Origin: QAMH01 sp900556425
Lineage (GTDB): Bacteria > Actinomycetota > Coriobacteriia > Coriobacteriales > QAMH01
Assembly (NCBI GenBank): GCA_902475535.1
Contig: CABRZR010000019.1
Location: forward strand, 1 to 35,748
Length of the DNA: 35,748 nucleotides
Direction of reading: 5' to 3'
The notes beneath the pieces are model-generated. The model made no database searches. It was not told the origin of the DNA and worked only from the letters and a program-made list of their open reading frames with translations. Positions 31,217 to 35,748 of the stretch are shown here, in pieces. The stretch's first letter is position 1. Each line of letters starts with the position of its first letter. The translations under genes and the position numbers were made by a program.

Positions 31217-31575
31217 TGGAGCAGCTTTCGCTCGCTATCGAGAAGGACCTGGGCGAATGGACAAACGATGACCTCATGGACTGGCTTTCGCGGTTCGGTC
31301 GCTTCGAGTTCGGGCATGACGGTCAGCTTCGCCGCGATGACGTGGCGCACTCGCTCGATGTCGTGCCGCCAATCAAGGTCTGGCTCCAGGCCAGGACGGA
31401 CAAGTACGGCAACCGCTTCCAGGACATCCACGTGAATCCGGTCGATGACGACGATTGGAACAGGGGATGTCCCGGATGTTGTGGCACGTATCCCGAATGG
31501 GTCGAGAGCCACATCAGGAACCATACGGGCGAGAATTTCGGTAAGTTCAGGTTCGGGGACTGCGATGATGACTGA
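31216..31575 (+). CDS. Hypothetical phage protein
   Basis: The 119-residue protein has an acidic N-terminal half (MEQLSLAIEKDLGEWTNDDL) and NRGCPGCCGTYPEW near residue 82, a possible metal site, ending in a very acidic tip (DCDDD). It is the last gene of the overlapping early cassette. Function unknown. Confidence 0.7.
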   Translation: MEQLSLAIEKDLGEWTNDDLMDWLSRFGRFEFGHDGQLRRDDVAHSLDVVPPIKVWLQARTDKYGNRFQDIHVNPVDDDDWNRGCPGCCGTYPEWVESHIRNHTGENFGKFRFGDCDDD

Positions 31576-31636
31576 AACGCCGCTCTCGCGCACGGAACCG
31601 ACCGAATAAGGCCTTTTGACTCATAACATGCACACG

Positions 31637-31679
31637 ACACAACATCTTGTGTTGAAAACGCTCCAGAACGCGATATATT
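31637..31679 (+). promoter_or_regulatory. Candidate late-region promoter with operator dyad
   Basis: ACACAA-N4-TTGTGT is a perfect inverted repeat at 31637-31652; TTGTGT recurs at 31678. TTGAAA (31652-31657) and TATATT (31674-31679) form a -35/-10 pair with 16-bp spacing, so the dyad covers the -35. It stands at the only real gap between the early cassette and the late regulator. Confidence 0.5.
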
Positions 31680-32186
31680 GTGTCTGACGGCATTTCGGCA
31701 CGTTGGAGGGATGCATTGCGGCACGACCCCGAAGTTAGGCGCATCTGCGCCTCGGCATACCTGGAGCATGTTAGGTCGCTCAAGGCTCGCATCGACTCGC
31801 TGCGGGAAGAAATCGAGCCCCTGCGCGAGATGGCCGGAACCACCATGGACTACCGCGAGCGGGTGTCCGGCTCGCCGAACCCCAAGGCGTTCGAGGACGC
31901 GGTGATACGCCTCCAGGGGCTGATCGCGGACTACTGCACCGAGATGGCCGAGTTCGTGGACGAGCAACGCGTGGCGCACGACGTGTTGCGCCGCCTGTCG
32001 CGACCCGAATACGGGCGGGCGCTCACGGCGCACTACCTGACCGGCAAGACGTGGGAACGGTGCTGCGTGGACATGGACTATAGCTGGCAAGGCATGATGA
32101 AGCTGCGCCGCAACGCCATAGACGAGGTATACGACCTGATGCCGGAGCAGTGGCGCAGACAGTCCATCCCGAACGCGGCTGCCTGA
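31680..32186 (+). CDS. ArpU/RinA-like late transcription regulator
   Basis: The 168-residue protein has an N-terminal coiled coil (LEHVRSLKARIDSLREEIE) and a C-terminal sigma-70-region-4-like helix-turn-helix (RALTAHYLTGKTWERC, then YSWQGMMKLRRNAIDEVY). Proteins of this form just before the terminase genes turn on late transcription in many Gram-positive phages. The start is uncertain: GTG 31680 has no Shine-Dalgarno and directly follows the predicted -10, so either the transcript starts elsewhere, the mRNA is nearly leaderless, or a later start (Met51) is used. Confidence 0.7.
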   Translation: MSDGISARWRDALRHDPEVRRICASAYLEHVRSLKARIDSLREEIEPLREMAGTTMDYRERVSGSPNPKAFEDAVIRLQGLIADYCTEMAEFVDEQRVAHDVLRRLSRPEYGRALTAHYLTGKTWERCCVDMDYSWQGMMKLRRNAIDEVYDLMPEQWRRQSIPNAAA

Positions 32187-32271
32187 GAAAGGCGAAACAG
32201 CATACTAAAGTGTACTAAGAAACCTGATATGGTGTATCCAGTCAGACATGCGGGAGAGACCGCATCGCAGA

Positions 32272-32300
32272 GCCGTCCGCAATGGGCGGCTTTTCCTTTT
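32272..32300 (+). terminator. Rho-independent terminator after the late regulator
   Basis: GCCGTCC (32272-32278) pairs with GGGCGGC (32284-32290) around a 5-nt loop and is followed by TTTTCCTTTT. A second small hairpin ATGCGG/CCGCAT (32248-32265) lies just upstream. It lies 4 bp before the tRNA-Ser gene. Confidence 0.8.
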
Positions 32301-32304
32301 CATC

Positions 32305-32397
32305 GGATGGTTGGCAGAGAAGACGAATGCGCCCGGTTGCTACCCGGGAATGCCGCCAAGCACGGCATCGAAGGTGCGAATCCTTCACCATCCGCCA
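32305..32397 (+). tRNA. Prophage tRNA-Ser (anticodon GCT), CCA encoded
   Basis: A complete class II tRNA can be drawn: acceptor GGATGGT/ACCATCC, anticodon stem CCCGG/CCGGG with loop TTGCTAC (GCT at 32339-32341), a long variable arm TGCCG/CGGCA, T stem GAAGG/CCTTC, discriminator G and encoded CCA. The D stem has only 3 bp and the D loop lacks the GG pair, while the T loop is TGCGAAT instead of TTCGAAT. The G18-Psi55 contact is thus lost on both sides. It would decode AGC/AGT. Confidence 0.85.
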
Positions 32398-32400
32398 CAT

Positions 32401-32456
32401 GTCCCGTGCAGGCGCGCGAAATCCCGCAATCCAGCCATAGCGCGCGCCTGCGGGAC
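32401..32456 (+). other. Large GC-rich hairpin directly after the tRNA-Ser
   Basis: GTCCC plus GCAGGCGCGC on the left pairs with GCGCGCCTGC plus GGGAC on the right: 15 bp with a two-base bulge and a 24-nt loop. There is no T-tract. It may be a processing or stop signal for the tRNA, or a translational control element 22 bp before the next gene. Confidence 0.6.
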
Positions 32457-32478
32457 ACCAGACGAGAGAGACGCAACC

Positions 32479-32688
32479 ATGGTCACCATCGAGTACATAG
32501 GCCGCTCCGCGACCAACGCCTACCGCGCCAAGGGCACGGCCATCGCCAGGGCGACGCTCCTGCACCTGGGCATGCCGCTGCCGCCGATCATGGACAGGTC
32601 GCGCAGGCAAACGGTTCCGATGACCGGCAGGCTAGTTATGGAATGCTTCGCCAACGGGGAGAGCCCCATGGACATGGATCTGGCATGA
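32479..32688 (+). CDS. Small phage protein before the HNH gene
   Basis: The 69-residue protein (MVTIEYIGRSATNAYRAKGT) has an N-terminal beta segment and no recognised family. Only a weak GAGAGAG precedes ATG 32479; the frame upstream crosses the tRNA and hairpin and is not coding. Its end overlaps the HNH gene by ATGA. Confidence 0.65.
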   Translation: MVTIEYIGRSATNAYRAKGTAIARATLLHLGMPLPPIMDRSRRQTVPMTGRLVMECFANGESPMDMDLA

Positions 32689-33020
32689 GCTCCAAGCCCA
32701 ACCCGCGCCGCTCCAACGGAAGCAGGCGCACGAGACTGCGCAACAGGGTGAAGGCCATGGGCCTGCCGTGCCACATATGCGGCCAGGCAATCGACTATGA
32801 ATTGCCAGCAGGTCACCCGATGTCATACGAGCTGGACGAGCTGGTGCCGGTCAGCCGTGGCGGTGACCCGTTTGACCCGGACAACGTGGCACCGGCGCAC
32901 CGCATCTGCAACCAGAGGCGGGGCAACCGGATGCCGGGAGACGGTGAGATTGACGACCGGGCCACCTCGCCGTGCATCGGACTGGTCGACTGGGTCGCCT
33001 TGTGCAGCAAGGCGAAGTAG
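32685..33020 (+). CDS. HNH endonuclease
   Basis: The 111-residue protein has a basic N-terminus, CHIC at 29-32, and the HNH core ELDELVPVSRGGDPFDPDNV, then AHRICNQRRGN (Asn67, His72). HNH proteins beside terminase genes take part in cutting at packaging sites. The first His of the usual DH motif is Glu here (Asp51-Glu52). A second CxxC is lacking, but Cys75 may complete a zinc site. Confidence 0.85.
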   Translation: MSSKPNPRRSNGSRRTRLRNRVKAMGLPCHICGQAIDYELPAGHPMSYELDELVPVSRGGDPFDPDNVAPAHRICNQRRGNRMPGDGEIDDRATSPCIGLVDWVALCSKAK

Positions 33021-33052
33021 GGCGCGTGTGACGCTTGCGCCATGAGGTTTTG

Positions 33053-33078
33053 ACGGGGTGGGGGTATCCCCTCCCCGT
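33053..33078 (+). other. Hairpin between HNH and terminase genes
   Basis: ACGGGG-T-GGGG pairs with CCCC-T-CCCCGT around a GTAT loop (6 + 4 bp with one T-T mismatch). It lies in the 125-bp gap between the HNH and small terminase genes, where cos or pac sites often lie. No T-tract, so a terminator is not supported. Confidence 0.5.
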
Positions 33079-33145
33079 ACCGTCCAGGCCCGCCCCCTCG
33101 GCATAGGGCCATTTTAGATTGACAAGTTTCCACAGGAGGTGCCAG

Positions 33146-33394
33146 ATGGGCCGTCCGAAGAAGGTGCTGACGGCCGTACAGTCCGGAGACGAGCGCGAAA
33201 CGCTAATCGCCCTGCGCAACAGCATCGCAAGGCGCATCGACGAGTGCGAATCAGGGCGAGACATGGCGGCACTGTCGAAGCGGCTCATGGAGATAGTGGA
33301 CAGGCTGAAAACCATGCCGAATCCTGACGAAAACGAGCTAAATCCCGTTCAGGCGGCGCGCGCGAAGGTGAGGGCGCGCGATGGCGGCACGTAG
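33146..33394 (+). CDS. Putative terminase small subunit
   Basis: The 82-residue helical protein (MGRPKKVLTAVQSGDERETL) sits directly before the large terminase and overlaps it by 14 bp. AGGAGGT precedes ATG 33146. The GRPKK start and the size fit small terminases that bind the packaging site, but no diagnostic motif is present, so the call is from position and general form. Confidence 0.65.
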   Translation: MGRPKKVLTAVQSGDERETLIALRNSIARRIDECESGRDMAALSKRLMEIVDRLKTMPNPDENELNPVQAARAKVRARDGGT

Positions 33395-34850
33395 GTACGG
33401 AAGTCAGGAGCCGACCTTCGAGCTCGTCGGCGATTACGCCTACACCGACGACCCGGATGCCGTGCAACTGTTCGAGAACTACCGGGCGACCTTCTACCCG
33501 TGCCAGGAACGCGAGATGGAGCTGTTCCTTGCACGGGACGCGAGCGGAAGCTACGCGACGCTCACCATAGGCATCTCGAAGCCGAGGCAGAATGGCAAGT
33601 CCTACGGGGCCAGATGGTACGCGGTCTGGGCCGCGCTCATCGACGGCAAGAAGGTGCTCTATTCTGCGCACCACGGCAAGACGGTGCGAAAGATGTTCAA
33701 GGCGATCCGGGAAATCGTCGAGGGCAACCCGGATATCTACCGCGAGCTCGCGGTAGACGGCGGCGGCATCTACAAGGCGGCCGGAAGCGAGGGAATCTAC
33801 TTCGCCAACGGCGGAATGATCGAGTTCCAGACGCGCACGACATCCGGCGCACGTGGCGAGACCTACGACATCATCATCGTGGACGAGGCGCAGGAGCTGA
33901 CCCAGGGCCAGCTCGACGCCATGAAGCCGACGACGCTCGCCTCCGATTCGGGCGACCCTCAGATGATATACCTCGGCACGCCGCCGGGGCCGGATTGCCC
34001 CGGCACGGTCTTTCGCAAGATGCACGACAAGGCCCATGCGGGCGGCGAGGGCATCTGGTGGCTCGAATGGGCAGTGGAGGAACCGGTTGACACCGCAGAC
34101 TTCGACGCGTGCATCGATGCCGCCTACAGGACGAATCCGGCCATGGGCTACCGCATACGCGAGAGGGTCATGGCAGACGCCATACGCACGGCGACCGACG
34201 TGGCAGGCTTCAACCGCGAGTACCTGAACTGGTGGAGCAGGCAGCACGTCGATTCGGTGATAGGGGCCGACGGCTGGGAACGCTGCGCAATCGAAGACGC
34301 GCCTGGTCTGGACGATGAGAACGCACCGTGCTTCGCGGTCAAGTTCTCGCTCGACGGCAAGATCGCGACCATCGCGGCAGCCGCGAAGACGGACGACGGC
34401 CGCGTGTACGTCGAGGTGCCGAGCGGATGCAACGCGAGTTGCGCGAGGGGCATCAGGTGGGTCGAGGACTTCGCCGCATTGGTCGCAGGCGGTGCCGGAA
34501 AGATCGTCATAGACGGCAAGTCGCACGCCGATGACCTGTACAGGAGGCTGCGCGAACGCAAGGTTCCGAAAGCGTGCCTTGACATCCCGGCGTCATCAGA
34601 GGTCGCAAGCGCCTGCTCGTCGTTTGTCACAGCGATTGACGAGGGGACGCTCGCGCATGGCGGGCAGCAAGCCGCCGCCTACGCGGTGGACAACACGATC
34701 AAGCGAAAGATAGGAAACGGTGGCGGATTCGGCTTCGAGGCCGCGACGGAGGATGCCGACGCGACCTTGCTCGAGGCGATGGCACTCGCGTACCAGGCTG
34801 CCATGACGAACAAACGAAACCCGAATAAGAAGGGAAGGGCCGGATGCTAG
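33381..34850 (+). CDS. Terminase large subunit
   Basis: The 489-residue DNA-packaging motor has an N-terminal ATPase with a Walker A-like KPRQNGKS at 67-74 and Walker B DIIIVDEA at 163-170 followed by QEL. The C-terminal RNase-H-like nuclease has candidate acidic residues in FAVKFSLDGK and KIVIDGKSHADDL. The length is usual for the family. It cuts concatemeric DNA and pumps it through the portal, whose gene overlaps by 7 bp. Confidence 0.92.
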   Translation: MAARRYGSQEPTFELVGDYAYTDDPDAVQLFENYRATFYPCQEREMELFLARDASGSYATLTIGISKPRQNGKSYGARWYAVWAALIDGKKVLYSAHHGKTVRKMFKAIREIVEGNPDIYRELAVDGGGIYKAAGSEGIYFANGGMIEFQTRTTSGARGETYDIIIVDEAQELTQGQLDAMKPTTLASDSGDPQMIYLGTPPGPDCPGTVFRKMHDKAHAGGEGIWWLEWAVEEPVDTADFDACIDAAYRTNPAMGYRIRERVMADAIRTATDVAGFNREYLNWWSRQHVDSVIGADGWERCAIEDAPGLDDENAPCFAVKFSLDGKIATIAAAAKTDDGRVYVEVPSGCNASCARGIRWVEDFAALVAGGAGKIVIDGKSHADDLYRRLRERKVPKACLDIPASSEVASACSSFVTAIDEGTLAHGGQQAAAYAVDNTIKRKIGNGGGFGFEAATEDADATLLEAMALAYQAAMTNKRNPNKKGRAGC

Positions 34851-35748
34851 ACGAGCAGCCAAACACCTGGCACGCGATAGAAGCTGAGACGGCGTTCGAC
34901 GGTATCAAGGACGCAGCCGGACTCGACGACGAGACCCGAGCGTGGGTCAGCAGGCTCACTGACGAATACGACAACCACGTAAGCCACAACGAAAAGCTCA
35001 AGAAGTACTACGAGGGCACGAACAAGGTCAAGGACTACGGCGTGACGGCAGACATCCCGAATGACCAGAAGTGCCACTGGGCGGCAAAGGCCGTTGACGC
35101 GCTCGCCGACCGCATCAGGCTCGAATCGCTCGTGACGGAAAACGGCGACCAGAATGCGCTGGATGCGATGGCAAGGCGCAACAACCTCGTGAGCAACTAC
35201 AACAGGCACCTTCCGGCGAAGCTGCGCTACGGGTGCATGGCAGCTGCTGTTACCAAATCAGATGACGGGCATTCACGCGTGCGCTTCCACTCGGCCGAGA
35301 CCTTCACGGCGATTCCATCACCCGACTTCACGGACGGAGTCGTTGCCGCTGGACTCGTGATCGCGAGGCGCGAGATAACCACGTGGAGCAACGGCAAGAT
35401 GGTGCCGACGGTGGTAAATGTCCATCTTCCGGGCAACATCGGCGAGTTCAGGCAAGTCGATTCCGGCAAATGGACGTACGAACCCGGCAAGACACGTGAG
35501 GAGCTGCCGACGCTGTACGTGTTCAGCCACGACGGCACCGGAACGCTCAACCCGTTCGGACGCACGCGCATCACGCGATTCGTGCGAAACCTCGTGGACG
35601 ACGCCATACGCTGCATGTGGCACATGCAGGTGTCGGGGGCGTTCTACTCCATGGCAAAGCTCTACATGACCGGCCTCACGGACGACCAGTTCGAGGGTTA
35701 TAGGACAAAAAGTGTGTCTGGTTTCGGGCGTCACCTCAGGTGGCGCCC
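34844..35748 (+). CDS. Portal protein (SPP1 gp6-like), 5' part
   Basis: The frame opens at ATG 34844 (MLDEQPNTWHAIEAETAFDG) and stays open for 301 codons to the window edge. Segments such as YYEGTNKVKDYG, KAVDALADRIRLE and SGAFYSMAKLYMTGL fit SPP1 gp6-type portals, which form the ring for DNA entry. The last 15 or so codons (after DDQFEGY) fall in DNA with a different look, including an exact hairpin, so the natural frame may be interrupted at the edge. Confidence 0.8.
   Translation, partial: MLDEQPNTWHAIEAETAFDGIKDAAGLDDETRAWVSRLTDEYDNHVSHNEKLKKYYEGTNKVKDYGVTADIPNDQKCHWAAKAVDALADRIRLESLVTENGDQNALDAMARRNNLVSNYNRHLPAKLRYGCMAAAVTKSDDGHSRVRFHSAETFTAIPSPDFTDGVVAAGLVIARREITTWSNGKMVPTVVNVHLPGNIGEFRQVDSGKWTYEPGKTREELPTLYVFSHDGTGTLNPFGRTRITRFVRNLVDDAIRCMWHMQVSGAFYSMAKLYMTGLTDDQFEGYRTKSVSGFGRHLRWR
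35726..35748 (+). other. Hairpin at the window edge inside the portal frame
   Basis: GGGCGTCACC pairs with GGTGGCGCCC over 10 bp (one T-G wobble) around a TCA loop, ending at the last base. Such a compact stem is unexpected inside a portal gene and may belong to the end of an inserted element whose body lies outside the window. Confidence 0.5.

Larger units (their letters stand above)
15191..35748. mobile_element. Integrated siphovirus-type prophage, left 20.5 kb
   Basis: The gene order is integrase, lysogeny operon, divergent repressor/cro region, replication and recombination genes, accessory cassette, late regulator, HNH, terminase small and large, portal. This is the standard plan of temperate tailed phages of Gram-positive bacteria. 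The element starts at tRNA-Lys(TTT) and has no right end in the window. No gene in the visible part is obviously broken, except for a possible disturbance in the portal gene at the very edge. Confidence 0.93.

Noticed and set aside
32229..32684. Upstream extension of the HNH and 32479 frames
   Set aside because: The extended frames cross a terminator, the tRNA-Ser gene and a large hairpin. Proper starts with overlaps exist at 32479 and 32685.

Overview
The window joins about 15 kb of chromosome from a high-GC actinobacterium, most likely a member of the Coriobacteriia, to the first 20 kb of an integrated siphovirus-type prophage that runs off the right edge. The assignment rests on the high GC content, Shine-Dalgarno-led genes with occasional GTG/TTG starts, genomically encoded tRNA CCA ends, and the mix of a short-Q-loop CydAB oxidase, DegV, ABC-F (Uup type), LCP and ClpX genes. 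Genus cannot be read from this sequence alone.

Chromosomal part (1-15190). Two tRNA genes, Lys(CTT) and His(GTG), lie on the minus strand beside cydA-cydB (cytochrome bd oxidase), which is followed at 14 bp by a very large one-piece ABC exporter of the MacB/FtsX type. Next come a DMT-family permease, a convergent PiT phosphate transporter, a DegV lipid-binding protein, a Uup-type ABC-F ATPase, an LCP cell-wall ligase ending at a strong terminator, ClpX with an unusually long linker, and a Cof-type HAD phosphatase facing it.

Prophage (15191 to the end). The element sits in the 3' part of tRNA-Lys(TTT), and its integrase gene reads backwards into the tRNA. A leftward lysogeny operon holds a LexA/cI-like S24 repressor, a DUF4041/GIY-YIG protein, a 79-residue protein and the integrase. 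A divergent control region has two good promoters and four TTCSGAA operators spaced exactly 32 bp apart. To the right are a Cro-like protein, a second HTH protein, then about 500 bp of non-coding, hairpin-rich DNA that begins with a boxA-like sequence and is bounded by a 30-bp imperfect inverted repeat, followed by two more small HTH proteins.

The replication and recombination module follows: an AAA_24/Sak4-like ATPase, several small proteins, a DUF669 protein with an SSB-like acidic tail, an ERCC4-like nuclease and a prim-pol/D5 helicase. Directly behind it is a candidate origin with repeated TTGTTCC elements and an AT-rich tract. About twenty small, tightly overlapping and often Cys-rich genes come next, including a Lar-like anti-restriction candidate, a DUF4406 protein, a one-pass membrane peptide and an HExxH protein. 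Several of these are too short for usual ORF cut-offs. A late-control (ArpU/RinA-like) gene, a terminator, a previously hidden tRNA-Ser(GCT), an HNH endonuclease, small and large terminase and the start of the portal gene complete the window.

The most interesting unexplained pieces are the 32-bp operator lattice, the boxA-led non-coding region with its long inverted repeat, the repeat cluster after the primase, and the DUF4041/GIY-YIG operon that should be expressed in the lysogen.
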